Origin: Myxococcales bacterium
GTDB taxonomy: Bacteria > Myxococcota_A > Polyangia > Polyangiales > Polyangiaceae
Direction of reading: 5' to 3'
DNA length: 36,150 nt
Assembly: GCA_013297655.1 (NCBI GenBank)
Contig: JAAFHV010000069.1
Location: 1-36,150, forward strand
The translations under genes were made by a program, and so were the position numbers. Within the stretch, counting starts at the first letter, position 1. Every line of letters begins with the position of its first letter. Below are positions 8,529 through 18,441 of this stretch, one piece after another. The notes below the pieces were generated by a model, which saw nothing but the letters and a program-made list of their open reading frames with translations, was not told the DNA's origin and searched no databases.

Positions 8529-10372
8529 GTGATCGATCGCCCCGACTCGGTCGGTCGCTCGCGCGCGTCGCCGCGATGCTCGGATTGTTCGCCGGGCTCT
8601 CCGGCGTCGCGGGGTGCGACGGCCGACCTCGGGAGAGCACGAAGACCGACGCCCCCGCGCCGAAGGCCGGTCCGCAGGTAGCCGTGCTCGACCTCTCTGC
8701 AGGCCTCCCGGAGCAGGAAGAAGCGGGGTTCCTGGGCCTCTCCGCGCCGAAGAAGAAGACGTTCTGGGACTTCCTGAACGCAACGGAAGCGATCGCGAAG
8801 GACCCCCATGTGAAGGGGGTGTTCATACGTTTCGGAGCTGCGACGATCCCCGCCGCGCATGCCGAAGAGGCCGCCGACGCGCTGCTCGTGATTCGCAAGA
8901 AGGGGATCCCGGTTCACTGCCACGCCGAAGGCCTCGGCAACACGACGATGATCGTCGCGGCCCAGGCGTGCACCAAGATCGTCATCGCGCCCGCCGGCGA
9001 CGTCGACACGGTCGGCCTCGCGGCGCAGGTGGTGTACCTGCGGAAGCTTCTCGTCGAGGAGCTGAAGCTCTCCGTCGACATCCTTCAGGTCGGCAAGTTC
9101 AAGGGCGCCGAAGAGCCGCTCACCCGCGACGGGCCGAGCGACGAAGCGCGCGCGTCGCTCGAGGGCGTGCTCGCCGATCTCCGCCAGAGCTGGCGTGAAG
9201 CGGTCCGGTCCGGGCGCCCCAAAGAGGGTATCGCCGACGCGATCGAGGACGGGCCCTATTCACCCAAAGCGGCGCTCGGTCGCGGGTTGATCGACGAGGT
9301 CGGCTACTCGGACGACGCGCTCAAGGCGCTCGAGAAGCTGGTCAACGTCGAGCGCCACCGCGCGCGCTTCGGTGGCGGAGCGAGCGCCGACGGCGACGAC
9401 GACGAGGCGATCGGAGAGCTCGTCCGTGCGCTCGCGGGCGACGGTCCCGGTGACGGGCCGATCGCTCTCGTGCGGGCCACCGGCAGCATCTCGATGGGCG
9501 GCGGCGGCGGACCGTTCGGAGGCCGCGATGGCATCACCGCGAAGGGCCTCTCGCGCGAGCTCGCCGAGGTCGAGAAGCGCGACGACATCAAGGCCCTCGT
9601 GCTCCGGATCGACTCGCCTGGTGGGAGCGCGCTCGCGAGCGATCTGCTCTGGCACGACCTCATGCGGATTCGCGCCAAAAAGCCGATCGTCGTGAGCGTG
9701 GGCGAGATGGCGGCGAGCGGCGGTTATTACCTCGCTTCCACCGGGAACCTCATTTTCGCCGACCCGATGAGCATCGTCGGTTCCATCGGCGTCGTCGGCG
9801 GCAAAGTCGGAATCGGCGCCGCTCTCGAGCGCTTCGGTGTCCACGCGGAGACGTTCCCGGCAGCGAAAGACAAGCCAGGCGCGGCGTCTCGTGCGGCGTA
9901 CCTCTCGCTCCTTTCGTCGTGGGACGACCCCACGAAGGTGCGCGTCCTCGAGAGCATGACCGCGATCTACGAGCTGTTCCTGGCGCGCGTCGCCGAAGGC
10001 CGAAAGACCACGCCGGACAAGATCGCTCCGAACGCGGAAGGGCGTATTTTCAGCGGCCGCGAGGGAAAGCGCCTCGGTCTCGTCGACGAGATCGGTGGCC
10101 TGCGCGAGGCCGTCGCGAAGGCGCGCGAGCTCGCGAAGCTTCCCACCGACGCGCGGGTCGCCGTCGTCGGAAATAGCCGCCCCGCGTTCCTCGACAAGCT
10201 CGAGGGTGGTGGGAACGAGGAACGCGTGCTCTCGCGTGCGGTCGGACTCGATCCGGTCAAGCTGGTCGAGAAGACGCTCCCCGAGGTGGCTCCGTTCATG
10301 ACGAGTATGCTCCCTCTCGCCGAGCAGGAGCGGGTCGTGCTCGCCACGCCGTTCGCGATTTGGGTCCGCTGA
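8525..10372 (+). CDS. sppA: Signal peptide peptidase SppA, 67K type, predicted lipoprotein
   Basis: This is a membrane-associated serine protease of the S49 family, which degrades leftover signal peptides and may cut other envelope proteins. The 615-residue length fits the double-domain (67K) class. The N-terminal domain supplies the catalytic lysine, probably Lys193 in FKGAEEP. The C-terminal domain supplies the nucleophile Ser398 in MAASGGYY. Instead of a plain membrane anchor, the N-terminus reads as a lipoprotein signal ending VAGC, so Cys31 would be lipidated. AGGA about seven bases before the ATG and the 4-base ATGA overlap with the preceding gene support the start. Being locked into this operon suggests a dedicated role with its neighbours, which is inference. 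Confidence 0.9.
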   Translation: MSDRSPRLGRSLARVAAMLGLFAGLSGVAGCDGRPRESTKTDAPAPKAGPQVAVLDLSAGLPEQEEAGFLGLSAPKKKTFWDFLNATEAIAKDPHVKGVFIRFGAATIPAAHAEEAADALLVIRKKGIPVHCHAEGLGNTTMIVAAQACTKIVIAPAGDVDTVGLAAQVVYLRKLLVEELKLSVDILQVGKFKGAEEPLTRDGPSDEARASLEGVLADLRQSWREAVRSGRPKEGIADAIEDGPYSPKAALGRGLIDEVGYSDDALKALEKLVNVERHRARFGGGASADGDDDEAIGELVRALAGDGPGDGPIALVRATGSISMGGGGGPFGGRDGITAKGLSRELAEVEKRDDIKALVLRIDSPGGSALASDLLWHDLMRIRAKKPIVVSVGEMAASGGYYLASTGNLIFADPMSIVGSIGVVGGKVGIGAALERFGVHAETFPAAKDKPGAASRAAYLSLLSSWDDPTKVRVLESMTAIYELFLARVAEGRKTTPDKIAPNAEGRIFSGREGKRLGLVDEIGGLREAVAKARELAKLPTDARVAVVGNSRPAFLDKLEGGGNEERVLSRAVGLDPVKLVEKTLPEVAPFMTSMLPLAEQERVVLATPFAIWVR

Positions 10373-10384
10373 GCAGGGGGTAGG

Positions 10385-13300
10385 ATGACGACCGACCGAA
10401 CCGCCGTACCGATCGTCGCGACGGGCAGCGTTCCCCCTCCGACGTCCCTCGGAGATGGCCTCGCGCGGAGGTTCGTGGGCACCGCCCCGAAGCTCGCGCG
10501 ACGCGTGGGGCGCGTCGCCGAGGAGGCCACCCAAGTCACGCGCATGAACGCCGCGATCGCCGATGGCGACACCGCGGGCGAGCGCGCGGCATGCCTCGAG
10601 CTCGCGAAGCTCCTCGAGACGCGCGCGATAGGCCTGGGGAGCGCCGCCGAGCTCTATGCACGCGCGGCGGCGATTTCACCGAGCGCGGAGGTGCTTCGTA
10701 AGCTCGCAGCGCTCGAAGAGAAGCTCGGGCGCCCCGAGCGCGCCGCCGACGCGCTTCGCCAGGTGATCGAGCTCGATCCGCAGGTGGGCGGAAGGGTACG
10801 CCTCGGCTGGCTTCTGCTCCGCGCCGGCGACTACCCGGCCGCGAGCGCCGCGTTCGCGCGCGCCGCCTCCGAGACGCAGGAGCCGCTCGCGATCGAGCTC
10901 CGCGGCGCCCTCGCGTTCACCGGGACCGGCCACGTCTCGCGCGAGGAAGGGGCCGGCTCGTACTTGGATGCCTCGGCGCGCCGCGCGGGCGCCGATCAGG
11001 GCGATGCGGAGCTCGACGATCTCGCACGCGCTTTCGCCCTGTCGCCGTCGATCGAGGTCGGCGAGCGCCTCGCCCGCGCGCTCACGCGCAGGACCAAGCC
11101 GCTGCTCGCCGACGCGTTCCTCGAGGGCTTCGTGCTCGCGGCCGCGCCTTCACCAGAGCGGTCGGAGGCCCTCGCGGCGCTCCGGTCCTCCCGTCTCGCA
11201 CGTGGGGACGTGTGGGGCGCGCTCCTCCTTGCTTTTTCGTCCTCCCGCGAGCTTCGCGAGACGGACGGCTTCGACGACCTGCTCCTCCGCGCCGGGCTCC
11301 CGGAGATTCTCTGCGAGCACCTCGCGCTCCGTGGGGTCGGCGCGAGCCCGGACGAGCGCGTCCGGTTGTCGACCGAGCGGATGCGCATCTTGGCCGGCTC
11401 GCTCTCGGATCCGGAGGGCGCGCTCGCCGCGGCGGCGGAGGTGCTCACCGTGGCTCCGCAAGACGCGGAGGCCCTTAGCCGGCTTCGATCGCACGCGAGC
11501 GATGGTGTGGTGAGCGCGCGTGGCGTCGCGTTGCTCGTCCACAAGCTCGCCTCGGACGCGAGCGCGTCGAGCCTAGCGGAAGAGGTCGCGCGGCTCGGTG
11601 AGCTCACCGACAACCCCGCGCTCCGCGTCGTCGCGCTGCGCGCGGCCCTGCGCACGAGCGACGAACCGAAGCTCCGCGCTCAGCTCGGTGTCGCCGAGGC
11701 ACGTTGCGAAGAGCGCCTCGCCCCGCCGAACAAAGAGCCCTCGAGCGAGTGGCGGCGCGCGCGCTTGATCGCGCTCCTCACGCTCGACGACCGGCGCGAC
11801 GAGCACGCCGCCGCGACCGCAGAGCTCGAGGGACACGAAGCTTACGCGGTCGAGGCTTGGTCGTTCGCCGTGGAGCGCGCGCTCGCATCGGGCGACACGA
11901 AGCGCGCGATCACGATCGCGACTTCGGCGGTGGCCCGCGCGAAGACGGCCGCCGACGGCGATCGCGCCAAGCTCTTGCTCGCACGCGCGGAGCTCGCGTC
12001 CGGCGCGCCTTCTCGTGCGCTCTCGGCGTTGGTCGGCGAGGTCGGCTGCGCCCCGGCCCACGCTCCGCTCGCGCTCTTGCTCGCCCTCGATCTCGACGAC
12101 ACGCTCGCGCTCGCGCGCGCCGCGGAGGCGATGGGAAAGGTGGTCTCCGGAAAGTGCCTCGCGACCTTCCGACGCATCTCGTGCCGGGCCTACGCGGGCG
12201 CCGGCGACTCGGCTTCGGCGCGCAGGATCGCGTCCGATCTGCGCGACGCGGACCCTTCCGATCTGCTCACCGCGGCGGTGGTCGCCGAGGTGCACCTCAA
12301 GAAGCGCGTCGACCCGTCGGCGGCGCCGGTCGCCTTCGCGTCGCTCGAGGCCGCCAATTCGCTCCTGTGGCCGGACGCGAGGCGGGTCGAGGCGCTCGCG
12401 TCGCTCGCGGCGGAGGTCGGCGACGTGTCCGCGGCGCTCTCCTATGGCCAGCGCCTCATCGGCTTGCGGCCAGCCGATCCGGCCCCCCTCGCGACGTTTC
12501 TCGATCGCCTCACGGGCTGCGGCGACGCGACGCGCATCGCCGAGTCGCTCGGCTGGATCCTGTCGCTCCCGTATCCGGCGGCGCTGCTCGCGGACGTGCT
12601 CGTGACGGGCTTGGCAGCGCTCGGCTCCGATCCCGAGCGGCGAATGATGGTCGCGCGTCGTGCCTTCGACGTGCTCGGGCCCACCCACGAGTCGCTCCTT
12701 CGTGTGCTCATCGACGTTGGTAAGCGTGCGAATGATTTCGCATTTTCCGCTCAAGTGCTGGAGCGCGGGCTCTCGTGCGGAGTTGGCCGCGGCGAAGGAA
12801 GCACCCCCGGCGCGGGGTACTTGGAGCTCGCAGATCTCTACGCGCGCGCGCTCGATAGCGACGGGGAAGTAAGGGCGCTCGTCTCCGCGCTCCGCGATGG
12901 GGCCGAGATCGAGGGGCTCGACGAGCGGCTCGGGCGGTTCGAGAGCGCCTCGCTCGGGGGCGACGCCGAGCTGGCGTGCCTCGACGCGCTATCCGAGCGT
13001 GCGGCGGGGAAGGGCGCAGCCGATGTCTCGCTCGCGCTGCGCCGGCTCGGCGCGGCGCTGTGGGACATGGCCGGCGACCGGCCCGGTGCGCTCACGTCAT
13101 GGGTCGAGGCCGCGCGTCGGGCGCCGTTCCGCGGCCAGACCACCCTGCGCCGCGATCTCGTCGCGTTCGCGGGTCGCGAGGAGGCGCTCGAGTGCCTCGT
13201 CGCCCTCGCCGAGCACGAGCCAGATGCCTCGCGCGCGGGCAGCTTGTTGGCAGAAGCGGCGCGGGTCGCGATCGCGCTCGGCGACGAGTCGCGAACGTTC

Positions 13301-16300
13301 GAGCTCGCGTCGCGCGCGCTCAGGAAGAACCCGGCTCACACGGACGCTCTCACCAGCGCCGAGGCCGGCGCCCGCACCGACGAGCGAAACGAGCCCCTTT
13401 CCCAGCTCTACGCCGAGGTCGCCGCGCGCGCGCTCGGCCGCTTCGGCAAGCGCGCCGCGCACTACCGGGCGGCGCGCTTCTTCGAGTCTCGCGGCGCGTA
13501 TACGCTCGCGGTAGAGCACGCGACCTCGGCGTTCCTCTCCGTCCCGTCGGAGGGATCCGCGCTCCAGCTCCTCGCGCGGGCGGGGGAGGCGGCGGGGGAT
13601 CCCGCGGCCGTCTTCGACGCCGTCGACAGGCTCGCGGGCGCGACGAAGAGCGGAGCGCAGCGATCCGCGTGGCTCGTGCGCGCCTCTGAGCTCGGGGATC
13701 TTTCGACCGGCCTCGCCGAGCGGACCGATGCCCTCCTGCGGGCGCTCGTGCTGGTGCCCGATGCGCGCACCCTCGAACGTCTCGCGAGCGCGTTCGAGCG
13801 CCAAGTCGCGCACACCCCCGCTGACGCCGAGGTCCTCGTTCTGCGGCTCACGCGCGCCTCTCGCGCGGTGCTCCCGAAATGCGAGGGGCCCGAGGGCGCG
13901 AGGGTGGCGGTTCGGATCGCCGATCTCGCGGTGAAGCTGGCGAAGGACCTCGTGCTCTCGTGGGACGCGCTCGAGCGCGCGTTCCTCTGCGACGGCGACA
14001 TCGACGAGTACAAGAACCTCATCGCGCTCGTGCCGCGGCTGTGCGAGGCCGATGGCGCACGGGCCGCGTTCGGTCGCGCGGTCACGATCTCCGAAAGGCC
14101 GTATTCGAGCCTCGGATCCGCCGCGTTCGGCCTCCTCGGCAGCCTCGCGGCCCGGCTCGGCGAGGGTCCGCTCTCGCGCAAGCTGCTCGTCTCGTCGGTG
14201 TCGCGCGATGCCGACGACTCCCTCTTCGTGGTCCTCGCCGACGAGGCGCTCGTCTCGTTTCCGGACGAAGCCGATCAAAAGCAGTTCGACCGGTACGTGA
14301 CCCGCGAGCGCATCGTCGAGGCCGTCGTCGCGGTCGTCGAAGCGTCGGTCCCGTCCGATGCCGTCCAGTCGCTCAAACGGATCGTGCGCGCGAAGCATGT
14401 TGGTGGACCGGACGTACCGGTCGCGCTCCAACAGCGCCTAGCGGAGCTCGAAGGCTCGTTCGGCGAGGAGCCAGAGGCTCTCTCTCGGCGGTTGGAAGCT
14501 GCCGATGTCGCTGGGGATCTCGCGATCGTCGGCGACACGCTCGAGAAGCTCGCGGCCTCGACCCGCGCGCCGCTCGAGATGCGTGTGCCGGCGCTCCTTC
14601 GCCTCGCGCGCGACCTCGAGGACTCCGACGCCGCCCGCGCGGAAGAGTACCTACGGAAGGCGGCCGAGCTCGCGCCCGGCAGCGACGACGTCGACGCGGC
14701 GATGGAAGATCACCTGAACCGTAAGGGGGCGTTCGAAGATCTCGCCGCCCACCTCGGCGCGAAGGTGACGCGGCTCGCCCAGATTCCGGCGCGCAGCGAG
14801 GCCTTGCGGGTCCTTCGTCTTCGGCGCGCAGCCCTCCTCGAGCAACGCCTCGGGAAGGTCGCCGAAGCACGCGCCGAGCTCGAAGCGCTCCTCGAGGCGC
14901 ACCCTTCGAGCGAGAGCGCCCTCCGATACCTCGCCGATCTCGCGGAGCGCGGCGGCGATCGGGCAACCACAGTCACCCTCCTCGGTCGCCTCGCTGCCGC
15001 GGTCCCGGACACGCGGGACGAGGTCGAGGTTCGTGTCGCGCGCATTCGTTTCGAGGAGGGCCGCCACGAAGAGGCTCGCGCCCTCGTGACGAGCGTGCTC
15101 TCGCGCGGGGAGCCCCTCGAGGCCGTGCGCCTCCGCGTCGACATGGCTCGAAAAGCTGGGGATCCGCGGGATCTCGGCGACGCCCTCGCGCACCTCGCGC
15201 GCGCGGGCGCGGAAGACGCCGAGGTGAGGAGCGAGATCCTCGTCGAGGCGGCGCAGGCCGCTGCGCGCGCGGGGGACGTCGACGTGTCGCTGAGGAGGGC
15301 TCAAGAAGCCGCCCGCGTCGCGCCGCAGGTCGCTTCGGTCCAGCTCTTCGCCCGCGGTCTCGAGTATCGCACACGGGGCGCGGGGAACGCCGACGAGGCT
15401 CGCGGGGCGCTCGCGTCGCTCTCGCAGGTGCGCGCGCATCTCATGCCCGCCGACGTCGCGCTCCGTGCGTTTCTCATGGCCGAGGCGTCGCGTGTGCTCG
15501 CGGGGGGCGGTGCGGGCCTAGAGCTCCTCCTCGAGACCCGCGCCGAGCTCGGCCCGCACGCGCTCCTCGCCCTCGGCATGGCAGAGCGCCTCGCCGCGCA
15601 AGGCCGTCACGAAGACGCGCTCGTCGCGTTCGACGAGGCGATCCAAGGCCCGCTCCTCGGGATGCGTAGGGTCGCCGAGGTGCAGCTCTTCGCGGCCGCG
15701 TCCGCGGAAAAAATAGGCGATCTGTCGCTCGCGCTTCGTTACGCGGAGGCGGCGCTCCAAGAGCAGGAGCATCGGCTCGCCGCCCTCGAGCGCGTGCGGA
15801 GGCTCGCGTTCGCGTTCGGCGACGTCCGCAAGCAGCGAAGCGCGCTCCGCCAGCTCGTCGCCCTTCAACAGGGCGACTTGCGGATCGAGGCGATGAAAGA
15901 TCTCGCCGGCTCGTTGCTCGCGTCGAGCGAGACCGCCGATCGCGACGAGGGCCGGAGCTTGCTCGAGACCGCCTTGCGCGAGACGCCGCGTGGGCGGGCG
16001 GTAGGCGACGAGATTCGCGCATGGCTCGAGCGACTCGACGCCGAAGCCCTCGCCGCGAAGAACGCGCCGCCGCAAGCGCCCCCGCCGCCCAAGGTCGACG
16101 AGGTCGCGGCGCCGCCGACGGAGATCGTGCCTTCGGCGAGCGATCCGCAGCCCGCCGCGGCCGAGGCGGCTCCCGACGCGCTCGCGATCGCCACCACCCC
16201 CGCGGCGGTCGCGCGCCGCGATCTCGCGGAAATGTTCGGAACCACGATGGTTTCCCCGGGGCAGGGCCGGACGACGGAGCCGGCGGGGGCGCTCCCACCT

Positions 16301-17851
16301 CCGAAAGTCGAAGAGTCTCCCGAGAGCGTGCGTGAGGTCCTCTCGGTCGACGACATCGAAGAGTCGATCGCGCTCGCTTCGCCGGCGAAGGCGCCGCCGC
16401 TCCCGTCGCTCGCGGCCACCCCGTCCAAGGACCCGTTCCCAGCATTCTCGTCCGGCCCAGACGCGTTCACGACCAAAGATCCGTTCCCGTCATCGAGCCC
16501 GCCGTCCGCGCTCCCGTCGTCGATCGCCGCCAGCTCGTTCGGGCCTGCCTCGATCGCGGGACGGGACACCATCGTCCGTGATCCGGGCTCGGTGCGCATC
16601 GCTCCGAGCGTGATCGTGACGCTCCCCTCGATTTTGCCCCACGTGCTGGAGGGCGTCGCGAAAGGTACGCTTCCGGACGGCCGCACCGGCGCGCGGCTCG
16701 CCGCGGCTCGCGACGAGGTCGCCGCGGGGCGCATCGACGAGGCCGAGGCGCTGCTCGCCGAGGCGATGGCGGGCGGCTCGCTGGAGGCGGCGGACCTGCT
16801 CGCGAACCTCCTCGAGCCGCAGCGCGAGCGCCTCGCCCTTTACCAGCGTGCACGGCGGCTCGCGGCTGAGCTCGCACCCGGCGACGTCACACGCCTCGCC
16901 GCGCTCCGTGAGGCTGCGCGCGCGGACAACAACCAGGTCTACGGTCGCGCCCTCGATCACCTCCTCGCGTGCCTCAAAGGCGATCGTGACGTGCCCGAGC
17001 CCCCGCCTCTTCACCAGCAGACGGAGCAGCCCGGCATGCTCGCGCTCCTGACGCGCTCGGGACGCGAGGGTCTCGGCGAGGTGTTCGGCCTCGTGTGGGA
17101 GTTCGCGGCGACCACGTTCGTACGAAACGCACCCGCGTCGATGAGCGGGCTCGAACGTGTCACCGCCGGCGACGGATCGCCTGCCGGTCGGCTCCTCGAT
17201 TCGACGGCGCGCCTCCTTGGCCTCGCGAGCGCGCGTCTCTCGCGTCGTCGCGTTCCGGGGGCCACCGCGCTCTCTGCGCACGTCGCGCTCGGGCAGCCCC
17301 CATCCGGCATTCTCCACGGCACCGGCGACGAGGATCCGCCGGAGCTCGCGTTCGTTCTGGGCGAGGCGCTCGGGGCGTCGCTCTCGTACCACGCGCTCCT
17401 GCTCGGTCAGCCCGAGGGGGACGCGAAGGTGCTCTACCGCGCGCTCCTCGGCGCGTTCGGCCCCCCCGAGGCGGCGAGGGATCTCGACCGCGCCACGGCA
17501 AGCCTCGGGGAGATCCTTTGGCAAACGCTCCCCGCCAAGGCGCAGCGTAGGCTCTCGGATCTGCTCTCCGGCGCCACCCTCGCGTCGTTCGACGACGCGC
17601 TCGCGCGGGCGCGCCAATCGGCGATGCGGGTCGGTTTGTTCGTCTCGGGAGACTTCCGCCAAGCGACGCGCGCGGTCCTCTTGGCCGCAGGGCAGGACCC
17701 GCGAATGGCGGAGGCCTCGGGCGCGATCATGGACCTCGTGAGCGAGCTGCCCGCGCTCGCCGATCTCTACCGTCTCGCCCTCAGGCCCGAGCTCGCCGAC
17801 GCGCGATTCGTGCTCGGCCGCGCGGGCCGAGCGGGGAAAAAGGAAGGATGA
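10385..17851 (+). CDS. Giant TPR-repeat protein (2488 residues)
   Basis: Almost the whole length is a helical solenoid of degenerate TPR units rich in Ala, Leu, Arg and Glu (for example SAAELYARAAAISPSAEVLRK). There is no signal peptide or membrane helix, so it should be cytosolic. Residues about 1880-2060 form a disordered Pro/Ser/Thr segment with KDPFP twice and possible phospho-sites such as RDTIV. A compact domain of about 400 residues follows. Its late motif MRVGLFVSGD recalls the region of M48-like peptidase domains after the active site, but no HExxH is present; that resemblance is weak. AGGGGGTAGG precedes the ATG. The stop overlaps the next start (ATGA). I do not recognise a named homologue. 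A scaffold role is likely. Confidence 0.9.
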   Translation: MTTDRTAVPIVATGSVPPPTSLGDGLARRFVGTAPKLARRVGRVAEEATQVTRMNAAIADGDTAGERAACLELAKLLETRAIGLGSAAELYARAAAISPSAEVLRKLAALEEKLGRPERAADALRQVIELDPQVGGRVRLGWLLLRAGDYPAASAAFARAASETQEPLAIELRGALAFTGTGHVSREEGAGSYLDASARRAGADQGDAELDDLARAFALSPSIEVGERLARALTRRTKPLLADAFLEGFVLAAAPSPERSEALAALRSSRLARGDVWGALLLAFSSSRELRETDGFDDLLLRAGLPEILCEHLALRGVGASPDERVRLSTERMRILAGSLSDPEGALAAAAEVLTVAPQDAEALSRLRSHASDGVVSARGVALLVHKLASDASASSLAEEVARLGELTDNPALRVVALRAALRTSDEPKLRAQLGVAEARCEERLAPPNKEPSSEWRRARLIALLTLDDRRDEHAAATAELEGHEAYAVEAWSFAVERALASGDTKRAITIATSAVARAKTAADGDRAKLLLARAELASGAPSRALSALVGEVGCAPAHAPLALLLALDLDDTLALARAAEAMGKVVSGKCLATFRRISCRAYAGAGDSASARRIASDLRDADPSDLLTAAVVAEVHLKKRVDPSAAPVAFASLEAANSLLWPDARRVEALASLAAEVGDVSAALSYGQRLIGLRPADPAPLATFLDRLTGCGDATRIAESLGWILSLPYPAALLADVLVTGLAALGSDPERRMMVARRAFDVLGPTHESLLRVLIDVGKRANDFAFSAQVLERGLSCGVGRGEGSTPGAGYLELADLYARALDSDGEVRALVSALRDGAEIEGLDERLGRFESASLGGDAELACLDALSERAAGKGAADVSLALRRLGAALWDMAGDRPGALTSWVEAARRAPFRGQTTLRRDLVAFAGREEALECLVALAEHEPDASRAGSLLAEAARVAIALGDESRTFELASRALRKNPAHTDALTSAEAGARTDERNEPLSQLYAEVAARALGRFGKRAAHYRAARFFESRGAYTLAVEHATSAFLSVPSEGSALQLLARAGEAAGDPAAVFDAVDRLAGATKSGAQRSAWLVRASELGDLSTGLAERTDALLRALVLVPDARTLERLASAFERQVAHTPADAEVLVLRLTRASRAVLPKCEGPEGARVAVRIADLAVKLAKDLVLSWDALERAFLCDGDIDEYKNLIALVPRLCEADGARAAFGRAVTISERPYSSLGSAAFGLLGSLAARLGEGPLSRKLLVSSVSRDADDSLFVVLADEALVSFPDEADQKQFDRYVTRERIVEAVVAVVEASVPSDAVQSLKRIVRAKHVGGPDVPVALQQRLAELEGSFGEEPEALSRRLEAADVAGDLAIVGDTLEKLAASTRAPLEMRVPALLRLARDLEDSDAARAEEYLRKAAELAPGSDDVDAAMEDHLNRKGAFEDLAAHLGAKVTRLAQIPARSEALRVLRLRRAALLEQRLGKVAEARAELEALLEAHPSSESALRYLADLAERGGDRATTVTLLGRLAAAVPDTRDEVEVRVARIRFEEGRHEEARALVTSVLSRGEPLEAVRLRVDMARKAGDPRDLGDALAHLARAGAEDAEVRSEILVEAAQAAARAGDVDVSLRRAQEAARVAPQVASVQLFARGLEYRTRGAGNADEARGALASLSQVRAHLMPADVALRAFLMAEASRVLAGGGAGLELLLETRAELGPHALLALGMAERLAAQGRHEDALVAFDEAIQGPLLGMRRVAEVQLFAAASAEKIGDLSLALRYAEAALQEQEHRLAALERVRRLAFAFGDVRKQRSALRQLVALQQGDLRIEAMKDLAGSLLASSETADRDEGRSLLETALRETPRGRAVGDEIRAWLERLDAEALAAKNAPPQAPPPPKVDEVAAPPTEIVPSASDPQPAAAEAAPDALAIATTPAAVARRDLAEMFGTTMVSPGQGRTTEPAGALPPPKVEESPESVREVLSVDDIEESIALASPAKAPPLPSLAATPSKDPFPAFSSGPDAFTTKDPFPSSSPPSALPSSIAASSFGPASIAGRDTIVRDPGSVRIAPSVIVTLPSILPHVLEGVAKGTLPDGRTGARLAAARDEVAAGRIDEAEALLAEAMAGGSLEAADLLANLLEPQRERLALYQRARRLAAELAPGDVTRLAALREAARADNNQVYGRALDHLLACLKGDRDVPEPPPLHQQTEQPGMLALLTRSGREGLGEVFGLVWEFAATTFVRNAPASMSGLERVTAGDGSPAGRLLDSTARLLGLASARLSRRRVPGATALSAHVALGQPPSGILHGTGDEDPPELAFVLGEALGASLSYHALLLGQPEGDAKVLYRALLGAFGPPEAARDLDRATASLGEILWQTLPAKAQRRLSDLLSGATLASFDDALARARQSAMRVGLFVSGDFRQATRAVLLAAGQDPRMAEASGAIMDLVSELPALADLYRLALRPELADARFVLGRAGRAGKKEG

Positions 17852-18441
17852 CGAGGCCGCGCGCACGACTCGAACGCGCCCTCCGCTGGGTCACCGTGAG
17901 CGCCGGTGCGATCGCGGTGCTCGCCTTTTCTGCCTGCATCATCGCGGAGCCTGTCTCCGAGATCACGCAGCTCCCGTCGTTCCGGCCGATCATCGTGCGA
18001 AGCTCGGCGGTGCCGGTCTCGAACGCGATCCTAGGGGCGTTCCCTGCGAAGTTCGTCGTCCCGGTGCAGCTCGTCGATCCGAGCGTGACGTTCGGCTGGC
18101 GGCTCTACATCGACTACAACCCGCTCACGGGGGAGGGGCTCGACAGCTACGCAGATAGCCTGCCGGGCGCGGGCGATGCGGGAATCCGCGTGCTCGAAAT
18201 TCAGACTACACCTCTAGCGGATCTCACTCGCTGCCACGTCGTCGAGGTCCTCGTGGCGCAGGAGTTCCAAGACAGAGGAGAGTTCCGCGGCAAAAACGCA
18301 CACACTCCCGTCGACCCTCCCGGTGGCGACAGCATCACGTGGATCTACAGCCCGAGCGGCGACCTGACCGGGTGCCCGGTTCCCGACGCGGGAGTCGCGG
18401 TGCCTCGCGACGCCGGCCTCGATGGCGAAGGCGGTTCGTGA
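17848..18441 (+). CDS. Hypothetical lipoprotein (197 residues)
   Basis: A basic n-region and hydrophobic stretch end in LAFSAC, so Cys30 would be lipidated. The mature part has segments suggestive of a small beta-sandwich (VTFGWRLYIDYNPLTGEG; TRCHVVEVLVA) and an Asp/Ala/Gly-rich C-terminus (PDAGVAVPRDAGLDG). I do not recognise the family. AAGGAAGG abuts the ATG. The gene overlaps its neighbours by four bases on both sides (ATGA upstream, GTGA downstream), so it is translationally coupled to the giant TPR gene and to the next lipoprotein. Both lipoproteins probably sit in the same envelope layer. Confidence 0.82.
   Translation: MTRPRARLERALRWVTVSAGAIAVLAFSACIIAEPVSEITQLPSFRPIIVRSSAVPVSNAILGAFPAKFVVPVQLVDPSVTFGWRLYIDYNPLTGEGLDSYADSLPGAGDAGIRVLEIQTTPLADLTRCHVVEVLVAQEFQDRGEFRGKNAHTPVDPPGGDSITWIYSPSGDLTGCPVPDAGVAVPRDAGLDGEGGS

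Noticed and set aside
10385-17851. Active M48 metallopeptidase at the C-terminus of the giant TPR protein
   Set aside because: No HExxH motif is present; only a weak resemblance around GLFVSGD.
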